In this document: positions 13,200 through 24,620 of the stretch, piece after piece
How positions within the stretch are numbered: position 1 is the first letter of the stretch
Layout: the number at the start of each line of letters is the position of its first letter
From: Cylicocyclus nassatus
Lineage: Eukaryota; Nematoda; Chromadorea; Rhabditida; Strongylidae
Direction: 5' to 3'
NCBI GenBank assembly: GCA_958299035.1
Contig: CATQJL010000112.1
Location: forward strand, 5,812,123-5,876,122
DNA: 64,000 nucleotides
Translations under genes and position numbers: made by a program
The notes under the pieces: generated by a model
The model's input: only the letters and a program-made list of their open reading frames with translations
Databases searched by the model: none
Told to the model about the DNA's origin: nothing

Positions 13200-14768
13200 T
13201 GCGTTGTCACCGTTAAGAAAGCCTAAGATAGAAGTATGATGGCGGTGATTTTGATGTAAAATGCACAACTTTATCATATAAGGCAGAGACTGTAGCACGA
13301 AAAAATATGGAAGTCGCATGGATTTAAGTCAGAAATCCAAGTATGAATAAAAAGTGAAGGCTTATCAACGACCGAACTCTTGCCACTCCTTTCGATATGT
13401 GAGCTATAGCTAGAAGATATATAAAGATCATTTCGCTGAGCAACGCTCAATGTCGCTCGTCTACTTTGTGCGACTACCGACTAACTCGCTAAAACCGCGA
13501 TGAAACATAGGTCAGTTTACACTACATCAGCAGGTTATTACGTTGCCCTCGAGACAAAATCCACACTATGATGTTTGACGGCGGCGTGGCAGGAGTTCCC
13601 AAAGCCTGGCCGCTTTTCCTCGCAGGGGTACTTGGCACCTCCAGAAATCCTATGAAGGACATCACACCTTCTCGAGGGCAAAGGGCGGCCCCGCCCATCA
13701 CTACTGACTGTAAGTGCCCTCATTTTGAATTGTGTACAGCACTGTAAGAGTGGTTCATTGTACTTGAGGATAATAGAACTGAAATAGAGAAACAAAAAGC
13801 TACGTTCCCATAAAGTTTAGAATCCGTAGATGACTGCAGCTGAATTTCCAGCATTTCGAATTATGTTCTACTCAAGTTTTCGGATGAAATGACGTTTCCC
13901 TAAAAAGCAGGTGCTAGCGCTTGAATAATTTTTGAAGCATATAGTACCAATGTAAGTTAAGAACTTAGCATATTCCAGTCACAATATATGATGAGGAAGT
14001 TAGTCAATTTGCAAGTTCTAAAATTCAACTAACTGTAAGAATATAGCGAAGTGGAAAATATCTTGCAAATTTAGTGTTGTTTGTAATTAGCCAACTCTTC
14101 AATAACACATGCGACCGAATTTTGGTATCCTAGCACATCGATTGTAGGACCTCCTCCTCAAAATTTTTTTGATTATTTTTATCTTATTGATCATTAAACT
14201 TAAAATGATAAACTCGCATGAATATACGATTTCAGGCGAAAGTAGGAAAGCATGTATGCTCAAATGTCCGAATTGCTGGGAAAGACTCAGGTTGGTTGCC
14301 CGAAATTTTTCTATACCCCTTCCAAAATAGGTTCTTCTAAGTTGAGAAAGTAGTTGGGTTCTTAACCACTTTTAGTCACTCAGTCATTCAAATTGACGCT
14401 TTACTTCAATTCAATAATATTAATGCTCGTTTTTGAACGATGGTACAGCGGAAGTTTCACTTGAGAAATGATAATTATGTTCTTCGTTTTTTCTCCACTT
14501 TGCTCTCTTATCACCTTAATATCTGAACCTATGTTATCGCTGCTTGCACACCTCACAATGGGACCAGTAAGTGGGTGGAGCGATGGGCGGGCCTGACCTC
14601 TGAGGCGCGGAGGTGCTAAGACCCTCCTGGGTGCGAATGCTGGTGCGAACTTGGTGCGAGGGAAGGTGCTAAGAACTCCTGCACGCCCTCCATGTTTGAC
14701 GATGGTGTTTTGTTGGTCTTATATCGCAGATGAATAACTGCAATCTACTACAGACTTCCCAAACGATG

Positions 14769-14848
14769 CTTTGTCGAAACGTAAGGTCAATAAATGGTAC
14801 CACCCTACCAACCTGAATCTGGCACAAAATAACATAGAACGAGTACAT
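14769..14848 (-). repeat. Dispersed repeat, minus copy
   Basis: Inverted partner of 13121-13199, about 1.6 kb away. The resemblance stops at both edges of the 80-bp block. Confidence 0.55.
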
Positions 14849-15401
14849 GTCAGCTTTGCTATGCTTATAAGAGCAATATGCCACTAAGTGTGTGAGAAAT
14901 GGTTGCTTATCAACTCCAATAAAGACCTACGTTGCCAGTATCATGAACAAAAGCAAGATCTAACGAATGCCGAAAAACCGCTTGAAAAGAACCAAACTAG
15001 AGAAAAAACGAGAGATTTTCGGTTAACAAGAAATTATGGTTTTGCTAGATTCCTCTTTCAAACAAATGATGGAATTACGAAGTTGTCAACGTAAAAACAG
15101 AGGCAAAGAACTTCAATATGGTATACAGTTTGCTAGATTTAAGTTCAGAACAACGAAGAAATGGGGCCGAATTCAGGTTTGGCTCTGGTGGTAGATTCCC
15201 GCGGGATCGAAACAAAACCCAGCAACATTATACATAGTCTGATCGTCATCGTACGATCAGGGACAACTTCGCAAGACTTAAAAATCACTTTATAACGAGA
15301 TAAACCAGCGTTTACATGTCGCAGGAGTTAAGCGCAGTTTCTCGTTGTTGATGAACTCCAGTAGCTCTCGTGAGTTTCTTTCTGAAACATAATCTCAAAG
15401 G

Positions 15402-15805
15402 AAACTATACTTGGTGTCCGTGGCCTCTTGAGAAGAATTCTAAACCATTACACTCGTCTTCGAACGCTGATTCCTAATCTGGCTTTCGTTTCTGCCATAC
15501 GTTTCTCTGAAAGAAGTTATGTCGCGCCAATTTGGCCCCGAGGGAAATACGAGAGGAACACCAATACGGCAGGCAGGCTTTGTTGAATGGTTAGTGAAGA
15601 GCCTTACAAGATGGTGCATGCGCAGGTTCGAATTCCTTACAGTTTTCATCGTATTTCCTCCGGGCGGTCAAGCTTAACGCAAAAATCCTTTACAACTTTT
15701 TTCAGAGAAACGACTAGCAAAAAAAGACAGATTCGGAATCAGCGTTCGAAGTATAGTGTGATGGTATACAAATTATCTCAAAAGGCCACGAAGACTAAGT
15801 ATCCT
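15402..15805. mobile_element. Foldback element with a tRNA-like loop
   Basis: Two arms of about 150 bp are inverted copies (15402-15551 and 15649-15805); each contains TTCGAACGCTGATTC and CGTTTCTCTGAAA. The 95-bp spacer (15554-15648) holds a B-box-like AGGTTCGAATTCC and a possible A-box TGAATGGTTAGTG. No coding capacity. It may be a SINE captured between inverted copies of another repeat. Confidence 0.5.
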
Positions 15806-16970
15806 CATTCCTATATTCCTCATTGTAGCGCAGGACCTTTTGGCACATTCTTGTTAGCTTCTCAACCTCAATTTTTCAAACGGCAGCACGCCGGGTTCCA
15901 AGAAAGTCATCTAACCAGCGCCCAAACTATTTACTGAAATCGAGACATGCACCATTCATGAGGTCTGCCAGAGAGCAGAGCAGATGATAATCTGACAGAG
16001 CAGATTTAGATTTGGAGAGTACATTTGGGTACTGAAGTACCTTCCAGTCAAATCGTGGAGGACAGTTTTGACGACGTTTGCCTTATGACACCATGTTTCG
16101 TCATGCAGAAAAATTGGATCTGTCTTTAGGCTTTTGCGGTAGGACTGGTTTAGACGGTGCAGTTGGATTGCTTACGGTATGGTTGACCATGGCCTACTTG
16201 TACAGCAATTTTCAGTGCAGGACGTCCTGCTCCTGTCCCCTGAAAAGTCTTGTTCAGGGACACCCTGCTCAGCCCCTGATCTTAGCAATCCAATCCTTTT
16301 TTTCTCCTACTGATGTGCGAGCGCCATGTTCCATAATCGACACGAAAATCTGTGCAAAAGCGATTCTTTTCGTAAGGAAGAAGGCCGAAAAAATGCTCCC
16401 TTTTGCCTTTCAAGATTTCTATCTTTGAAAGCTGTGAGATCCGAGTGAGTTTATCACAGGAATCAGTAGAGGTACCAAAGGCCACAATCAGCCCTTCCAA
16501 ATGATATACGCACCTTGCCGCAAATCAACCGCTCCTCAAAGATATGAGTACGAAAATGAAAACGCTACAAACTCATGGAACGACCTAATAGTTATGATCC
16601 CGACGTCCGGACTTCGCCACGATTGTATTTTGGTGAAGGTTGTGTCCTCTTATATCGCTCAAAGTGAAGGTCACCAGAGTACATGGCTCTATCTATCAAA
16701 AAATGAATGAGGTAAAACTTTCATTTTGCTTAAGACGTGAGTCTCAGTGCACATGTAAATGATTGGAAGCCGAAGAAAAATTGTCAAGGAAGTGCAAAAG
16801 AAGAACATAACAGTCTATGACATGGACATACAACTTTAGCGAAAAAGACTTGCATCAAACTGACTGACAGTATACAAAGAGCGAAACAACCTCGTATTCA
16901 AAGTGCATGATGAATTTTGATAATTTTATATATGACTAGAATTACATTGACTACTTGCTCAATATAGGAG
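15806..16970. other. Intergenic stretch downstream of the F-box gene
   Basis: Open frames such as 16078-16428 (+) have no recognisable motif. I see nothing I can support as a gene. Confidence 0.4.
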
Positions 16971-16973
16971 GAG

Positions 16974-19900
16974 CTAAGGTCGAGGCATATACTCCGAGTA
17001 GGGATCCACCAACTCGCAGAAGTTTGTGCCCACATTGATCAGCAGCAGATCGCCTGATTTGTTACGCATCCCTGCATGAAAACCAGGTACAAAATGACTT
17101 TGCATCCATTGTTTGATGAAAGGGCTAAAATACAATTAGACAATCTCCTATCATAATATAGAAAACGTCACCTTTTTACAAGCTCAGCTTCAGGCACAAA
17201 TCCTGTTTTATCCACGTCTTTGAAAACCACATCTCTATTCAAGGCCGATGTCGCCGCAAAATAAACAGTTGCTATCTTCCGCTTGCCAGCAAGCCACTGC
17301 TAAAAACTGAAGTCATTAAACTCTGTCACGACTCTGCTGCGAGCGCTCGTATAAGCACGTAGGCCGAAAGTACTGGTTGCCGCGCTATCCGGCGACGATT
17401 ACGGTAGTTTCACACGTATTGTCGCAATCGCTTCCGAACTCTCATTGCCTTGGCGCGTTGCCAAAAGAGAGCTAAATATAGTTGCGCCTTATTTCGACGT
17501 CTGTCTGTTTTCGTATTCAGTCGATATTCTTTTCACTTGATCTTTTGTGCCTGCGCTTGGCAGTTCACTTTCGCCTCGTATACAAACGTTAGCAGTCGAA
17601 TAGATGAAATGGAATTCAGATGGAACTGGAACTGGATTTTGGACTGGTTTGCTTAGTTTTTGTTGGTTCTTGATGTCATTAGGATTAATGCTTGCAATTA
17701 GTCTTTGATCGGTTCTTCCCCGCTAAGGAGAGGTGGGAGCCTAAACTGCTTCGCATATAGTGAGCGGACGAGCCTTGGCTATTCGGGCTAAATCGGTGCT
17801 TAGGGCCCACCGAGCCGCCGCATTCAGTAAAACTAATTGCCAAGAGTCTGAGACATGACAGAGCTACATAAATCAAATCAATAACAGCTATCGTCTAAAA
17901 TACAGTGAGCTAATACAGTTGCAGCGGTGGTATTTGTCCAAAACTGCGGGATTGTCGGGATTCGCGGGATTGTCGGGATTCGCGGGATTCGCGAGATTCG
18001 CGACTTCGCGGGATTTGCGGGATTCGCGGGATTTGCGGGATAAGCGGGATTTAGCTATAACTTCTTTTAAAATAGCTTTATTTGTAATCTGAGTGAAGAT
18101 TTGGCTTCAGCTTGATGAGACGAATCTTTTGATATACGGTATGTCCGTAGTTCGTAGTGACGGGGTAGACATACAATGATACCTTGTTGTTTTCTACGTT
18201 AAGGCTTTTGTGAACATTTATCACAGTGTAAATCGCGTATAGGAGGTTCTGGTACGAAGCTCTCGTTATCGAAAACTATCGCGAAAAATTGGGCAGTTTT
18301 TATCTACTCTCATCGCTGATATAAGCATTTTATCATTTATCACTGATAATAACACATCTTTGGATCATTTTTTGCATATGGTAAGGAAAGTACTGTAGGA
18401 AAAGCTGTGTGAATTTCTATCGCTCTTTCTCTCATTATAAGTGATCTACAGGCTTTTCTAGTTCTATTGCTCGGTGCAATTGGTAGATCCCTCGCTGCAG
18501 CAATCGATTGATTTTTCATCGGCACATGCCATTGCTGCCAATTCTTACCTAGAATGGCAATTTGCTTCAACTCGCTTCACGCCGAAGCCTGGGCTGAAAT
18601 TCTGTACCTATATGGAAGATGAACGTGGAAATCGACGGCATGAATTTAAGCCATTCTTATCTGTCGTTGCCATTGATATCATCATTTTATCATTTATCAC
18701 TGACGACACAAAATTGATCATTTTTGATATACAATAAGAAATGTACTTTAGAAAACGCTGTGTGAGTTTTTATTGCTCTATCTCTTATAGTACAAAACCA
18801 CTCACAGAACATGCAAAATTTCCGGGAATTCCGCGAAATTCATGTGAATTACGCAAATTACGCAGGGCCATAACTTTTTTCCGAATGAGTATAATCAAAA
18901 TCCGAAATCAACGTTGTATTCAGCTCGTCAAGGCAAATCTTTTGACATTACGATTGTCTCCAATATCTTGTTTTCAATAATCTTGAATTTGCATGCCGAC
19001 GCCTCTTCGCATGGGTGTAACGCAACAAGCATCACACATAGGAGACTACCATGGGCACCGTTCGATAGTACTCTTTCACTAGATTATCATGCGCTAAACA
19101 GCAGCCGAAAACTCCCTTTCAAAAGAGATAGAAGAGCTGATAAACTCCGGAAAAATTAAGCTGTTCCAAGTTTTACTAGCCGTAACTTTCTTTAGAATGA
19201 ACATTTTCGAAATCAGAAAGCAGATTTGTGTTCATCTTGTCAAGTCGAATCTTACTGTATACAGCATGTTCTTGAATTTCCGTTTTCAATTTTTTCACAA
19301 TTCTGCGCGCGTATATTCACAAGGTCGCAACGCAGCGCACATCAAACATAAAAGACTCTATTAAGCACTGTTGGATTGTGCTGCTTCCGCAGATTATCGA
19401 GCGCTAAGAAGCAACCGGAGAATCTTTTTGAGAAAAGATAGAAGAGCTGGTGAATTCTGGAAAATCGTGTTGTCTCAAATTTTGCCCACAGTGACCCTAA
19501 AATGAGAAGCTCTACTGCTAAGCAGATGTGATTTTCGTAATCAGCAGGTCAGATAACCTCTATGAGGTTTTCAAAGAAATTTGGGTGATTCGATTTTTTC
19601 TCGTTCTACGCCCTGAAGCTCGCCGATGGGTTTTGGTCAAAATGTCGATGACCTTGGATTGTAAAGAAACTTCGCCCAAAGAGGTTTTCGAACACGCTGT
19701 TTACGAAAATAGTGGTCTTTGAAAAAGACAGGGTCTTTTTGTAGAGTTATTGTGAGGTGACTGTAACTGAGTCACGAAAGTTCGTAGATTTGCCTGCACT
19801 TTTCGCGAATTTGTCAGAAAACTAGCCAGCTTGCTTTTCCAAGTCAAAATCAATGGGAACTGTGCTATCAAAAGGTGCATGCTCAGGCTCCAGTCTATAA

Positions 19901-22900
19901 AGTTCGCCGAGTTACGAGCCTACGAAAAGACGTCCTCATAATTTTCGCTCAAAATGTAAAAATCGCGTATTTCGTCGAAATTCCGCCCTCGGTGGTTTTA
20001 TGACATACTGATCAAATCTGTTCACATTGGTTAATGGTCTTAATGTGCTGGATTTGGAAATTAGGTAGATCTGAGCTCAAGCTACGAAGGTGCTTGTGTC
20101 GAGACGCAGACTAATTAGAGTCCGACAGTCCCCTCGCCGGCTGGGCGGTACCACCAACTTCAGACGAGCTGGCTCTCCCCGGGTGCTCGGTGGTCCCCTC
20201 CCCAATTATGTTTCCTCATATTTATATTTATGTTATTACGATAAAATAATCTAGTCAGAACTGTTATGTTATTACAAAGGAAAGAAACTAAGGGTAGAGG
20301 GATCAAGTTAAGAGAATAGCTAACTCTTCTGACTTGACACCTGGATATTCAAATGAGCAGCTGAAGAACGCGCGACCACCATATTCAACTCAATGGGATC
20401 CCTTAGGCGAAGTGAGCTCATGCAACCACTGAGGGCGGAATTTCGACGATTTTTACATTTTGAGAGAAAATTATGAGGACGTCTGTTCGTAGGCTCGTAA
20501 CTCGGCGAACTTTATAGACTGGAGCCTGAGCATGCACCTTTTGATAGCACAGTTCCCATTGATTTTGACTTGGAAAAGCAAGCTGGCTAGTTTTCTGACA
20601 AATTCGCGAAAAGTGCAGGCAAATCTACGAACTTTCGTGACTCAGTTACAGTCACCTCACAATAACTCTACAAAAAGACCCTGTCTTTTTCAAAGACCAC
20701 TATTTTCGTAAACAGCGTGTTCGAAAACCTCTTTGGGCGAAGTTTCTTTACAATCCAAGGTCATCGACATTTTGACCAAAACCCATCGGCGAGCTTCAGG
20801 GCGTAGAACGAGAAAAAATCGAATCACCCAAATTTCTTTGAAAACCTCATAGAGGTTATCTGACCTGCTGATTACGAAAATCACATCTGCTTAGCAGTAG
20901 AGCTTCTCATTTTAGGGTCACTGTGGGCAAAATTTGAGACAACACGATTTTCCAGAATTCACCAGCTCTTCTATCTTTTCTCAAAAAGATTCTCCGGTTG
21001 CTTCTTAGCGCTCGATAATCTGCGGAAGCAGCACAATCCAACAGTGCTTAATAGAGTCTTTTATGTTTGATGTGCGCTGCGTTGCGACCTTGTGAATATA
21101 CGCGCGCAGAATTGTGAAAAAATTGAAAACGGAAATTCAAGAACATGCTGTATACCGTAAGATTCGACTTGACAAGATGAACACAAATCTGCTTTCTGAT
21201 TTCGAAAATGTTCATTCTAAAGAAAGTTACGGCTAGTAAAACTTGGAACAGCTTAATTTTTCCGGAGTTTATCAGCTCTTCTATCTCTTTTGAAAGGGAG
21301 TTTTCGGCTGCTGTTTAGCGCACGATAATCTAGTGAAAGAGTACTATCGAACGGTGCCCATGGTAGTCTCCTATGTGTGATGCTTGTTGCGTTACACCCA
21401 TGCGAAGAGGCGTCGGCATGCAAATTCAAGATTATTGAAAACAAGATATTGGAGACAATCGTAATGTCAAAAGATTTGCCTTGACGAGCTGAATACAACG
21501 TTGATTTCGGATTTTGATTATACTCATTCGGAAAAAAGTTATGGCCCTGCGTAATTTGCGTAATTCACATGAATTTCGCGGAATTCCCGGAAATTTTGCA
21601 TGTTCTGTGAGTGGTTTTGTACTATAAGAGATAGAGCAATAAAAACTCACACAGCGTTTTCTAAAGTACATTTCTTATTGTATATCAAAAATGATCAATT
21701 TTGTGTCGTCAGTGATAAATGATAAAATGATGATATCAATGGCAACGACAGATAAGAATGGCTTAAATTCATGCCGTCGATTTCCACGTTCATCTTCCAT
21801 ATAGGTACAGAATTTCAGCCCAGGCTTCGGCATGAAGCGAGTTGAAGCAAATTGCCATTCTAGGTAAGAATTGGCAGCAATGGCATGTGCCGATGAAAAA
21901 TCGATCGATTGCTGCAGCGAGGGATCTACCAATTGCACCGAGCAATAGAACTAGAAAAGCCTGTAGATCACTTATAATGAGAGAAAGAGCGATAGAAATT
22001 CACACAGCTTTTCCTACAGTACTTTCCTTACCATATGCAAAAAATGATCCAAAGATGTGTTATTATCAGTGATAAATGATAAAATGCTTATATCAGCGAT
22101 GAGGGTAGATAAAAACTGCCCAATTTTTCGCGATAGTTTTCGATAACGAGAGCTTCGTACCAGAACCTCCTATACGCGATTTACACTGTGATAAATGTTC
22201 ACAAAAGCCTTAACGTAGAAAACAACAAGGTATCATTGTATGTCTACCCCGTCACTATGAACTACGGACATACCGTATATCAAAAGATTCGTCTCATCAA
22301 GCTGAAGCCAAATCTTCACTCAGATTACAAATAAAGCTATTTTAAAAAAAGTTATAGCTAAATCCCGCTTATCCCGCAAATCCCGCGAATCCCGCAAATC
22401 CCGCGAAGTCGCGAATCCCGCGAATCCCGCGAATCCTCCCGCGAATCCCGACAATCCCGCAGTTTTGGACAAATTCCACCGCTGCAACTGTACCAGGATT
22501 ATGTCGTTGATGCCTCTCGCTGATACATATGGAGCCTTCAAATAAAGACAATGCGCCTTGAGTGATAGAAGTTGATGGTCGCTGATTTCACAGGAAGCGT
22601 TAGTGTAAAAGAGTGGAGCCGACTTCATCTGACATAAAAGTCATCCTTACTAAATTTTGAAAGCTTGGGAAAACCACACCGTTTCGAGATCAAATATGTC
22701 GGAGTCTATGAAGACATTGGCAGGTATGTTGAAAATATCGCTATCATATGTCCAAAGCCTACAACCAGGGTTTACATGAGGGATGAGTGAAGTAAGAACG
22801 GCAAGACTATGCGCATGAACGGTGAGCCGTTCGCATGAAAGTGATGCCGTTTTCGGTAGTTCATCCAGCACATGTCGAACTTCCGTTCTTACTGAGCCCT

Positions 22901-23598
22901 GAAAGTAATTTTCAATCATGAAGGAAAAATTGTTGCTAAAATGGCTCACTATCTCCATTGATATTTGCTCCGATTTCATATATTTCGTCATATTGAAGAG
23001 GACCCGCATCGAAACCGCATAGCAGGACTCGTTTGCATATGTCGGTCCCGTATTTGCTACTCGCAAATCATCTTCTCTTCAAAATGATTGTATTATTTAT
23101 AAGTACACCTGCATTGATCATTACCTGCTCACCGTGCATCCTTCATTGATGTTGGTAAACCTAATGGTATAATTTTTTCGCAAATCCGGGTCGGTGGTAC
23201 CGCGCGGCAAATAGTAGACGATGATAGTTGCCGAACAATTTCCCATGTTGGCCTGAAAATTAGACCAGCCACTGTTACACTAGGTACAGTGAAAATGCTC
23301 TCAAAAATATGTGCAATGCACTTCTACAACCAGGAAGAGGTCGAAAACCAAATAATTCCCTTACATTTTGCCGGATTCTATTCGGTTCATGTAGAAGGAA
23401 GACACCATTAACTTCAGGCTTCAATTTCGATGACAAAGCCATGCACTCCTTGCTGAGGAACATGAAGTTTCTCAAGGTTGGAAAAGGCAGATTTCGCAGA
23501 ACTTCTATCTTTAAATGGTATGGCAAATCGATCCAATAGGTGAAAGTATCCTTACAAACGTCGACGGCAGAGTCTGGGAGCATTGAAGCCCCTCCCAT
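16974..23598 (-). CDS. F-box protein (six exons) split by a large foldback element
   Basis: Predicted 390-residue protein. Exons: 23598-23365, 23252-23125, 23076-22680, 22628-22494, 17299-17172, 17124-16974; phases agree at every junction and the total divides by three. Residues about 20-65 form an F-box (WIDLPYHLKIEVLRNLP, then a Leu- and Lys-rich helix). The remainder resembles nematode F-box-associated C-terminal regions; the join of exons 4 and 5 gives an IN..IL-QWLAGKR pattern expected in such proteins (from memory of the family, not searched). F-box proteins recruit substrates to SCF ubiquitin ligases. The ATG follows a TTTCAG acceptor by two bases, suggesting trans-splicing. Intron 4 is 5.2 kb, of which 4.58 kb is the element at 17914-22492, whose right TA is intron bases +2 and +3. 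Exon 3 to 4 uses a 51-bp intron with a weak GTGTGG donor. Whether the gene still splices correctly is unknown. Confidence 0.78.
17946..18051 (+). repeat. GCGGGATT minisatellite, left arm
   Basis: About twelve copies of an 8-9-base unit (GCGGGATTC, GCGGGATTT, TCGGGATT) near the outer end of the left arm. Copies vary at one or two positions. Confidence 0.85.
18053..19800 (+). repeat. Diverged tandem units of about 310 bp in the left arm
   Basis: A recognisable unit start (AACTT..TTT.GAATGA, followed by a GT.TTCA.CTTGTCAAG.C.AATCTT-like block) recurs at about 18057, 18868, 19181 and 19488. A second internal duplication of about 350 bp pairs 18322-18447 with 18676-18795, sharing TTTTATCATTTATCACTGA and CTGTGTGA.TTT. 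Units are much more diverged from each other than the two arms are, so the tandem array predates the inversion. Confidence 0.65.
19998..20423. other. Unique spacer of the foldback
   Basis: The 426-bp centre is not duplicated. Its middle (20120-20210) is GC-rich and can form a hairpin in which ACCACC pairs with GGTGGT and GAGC with GCTC. I see no open frame of interest. Confidence 0.6.
22361..22460 (-). repeat. GCGGGATT minisatellite, right arm
   Basis: Inverted counterpart of the left-arm minisatellite, with a slightly different internal order of variant units. It lies 34 bp from the F-box exon 4 donor. Confidence 0.85.
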
Positions 23599-23946
23599 TT
23601 CTGAAACCAGAATTTAGGATTCTAGAGCAACCATGCGTACCTTTTGATTCAACGAGATTGGCAGCTAAAAGACGGTCGCTTGCGCTGACGCAGTCTGCGC
23701 CTCTCTCGAGAAAGTGCTCTCTAATCATCCTCTAGCCTTAATTAGATCACGAAGCCAGCCTTCCAGCCGCCAATCCAATTAAATCAAAGGATACTTTTGC
23801 AACCTATAATTAGAGATTCAAACTGCAAGATTATGGCAAAATAGGTACTGTAAAAAAGGAAGTTGAATCGAATAAGAGACTGCTTATCGTGATTCCACTT
23901 TGAAAAGGGCGTACGGAATTTTCTCATATCTCAATTTTTCAAAAGA

Positions 23947-24620
23947 TACAGGGTGCCCCAAAAAATTGTGCACGCTGTTTGATCATTAGTAACTTCCTTG
24001 CTTTGGTGTCTTTCGCTGACCTTTAGGTACTTTTGCATAGAGCGTGGTTCAACTTAGATTTACAGTATGGAGCGAATCACAATCGCTCTTCGTTACTGTA
24101 GGATTACGGTAAGAACTTCCAGCATATGGAAATTGTGAAACATGCCATCTGACAAAATTTCTTTTCGAAAAATCTGAAAAATTGTGTACTAAGGTTTTCA
24201 CACAGTTTGATTCTAATATAAAACTTTTTACGTGTGTTTTTGGCTTTTTTTACGGTGTAATCACATTTCTGGCAAATGCTGGGAATTGAGTCATTACGGT
24301 TTACATGGAATAACTTAGGTTAGAAGCATCATAGTGAAGTGGAAGTTTCATATTTGAAATCAGCAGCTTTCACTCCATAGTATAACGATTTTAACTTGTT
24401 TGGCTTGTTCCCAGGCAGAATATGGTCTCCAAAGGCCTAAAATATCTGTTTGAAGTTCCATCGGCAATCTTACAGTAATGAAGAGCAATCGATGTTTCGC
24501 TCACTGCAAATCCAAGTTGAACCTCGCTCTACAGAATGGTACCTGAAGGTCGGTTAGAGACATCAAAACAAGGAAGTTATTAACGATCAAACATGTGCAC
24601 ATTTCTTGGGACACCCTGTA
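23947..24620. mobile_element. Tc1/mariner-type foldback element, 674 bp
   Basis: Bounded by TA and starting ACAGGGTGCCCCAAAAAAT; the right end is ACACCCTGTA. Arms of about 165 bp are inverted copies, sharing blocks such as GAGC..GGTTCAACTT and ATTGCTCTTC. It belongs to the same family as 10030-10385 but has a longer unique centre. No transposase. Confidence 0.75.

Larger units (their letters stand above)
12600..15400. other. Gene-poor stretch with an inverted repeat pair
   Basis: I find no gene. Two diverged copies of an 80-bp sequence occur in inverted orientation (13121-13199 on plus, 14769-14848 on minus), sharing blocks such as TTTATTGACCTTAC and TCGACAAAG. Homology does not extend beyond them, so they may be two fragments of one dispersed repeat and not the ends of one element. 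Confidence 0.4.
17914..22492. mobile_element. 4.6-kb foldback element, TA-flanked, arms about 2.07 kb
   Basis: Left arm 17916-19997 and right arm 20424-22490 are inverted copies about 99% alike by eye: five aligned stretches totalling 387 translated codons differ at three. The ends begin CAGTTGCAGCGGTGG and are flanked by TA on both sides, as expected for Tc1/mariner-type insertion (CAGT start, TA target). No transposase frame is present; open frames inside mirror each other and lack DDE signatures. The arms consist of a GCGGGATT minisatellite followed by diverged repeat units of about 310 bp. The spacer is 426 bp. It lies in intron 4 of the F-box gene. Confidence 0.85.

Noticed and set aside
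17946..18051. CRISPR-like array
   Set aside because: Short 8-9-base units run head to tail without unique spacers, so it is a minisatellite; the genome is eukaryotic.
20130..20160. HDV-like ribozyme (GCCGGCTGGGC block)
   Set aside because: The upstream strand needed to pair with GCCGGC is missing and the catalytic strand order does not fit.
18340..22072. Protein genes inside the foldback arms
   Set aside because: The same frames occur twice because the arms are inverted copies; none has a start context, splice pattern or known domain.
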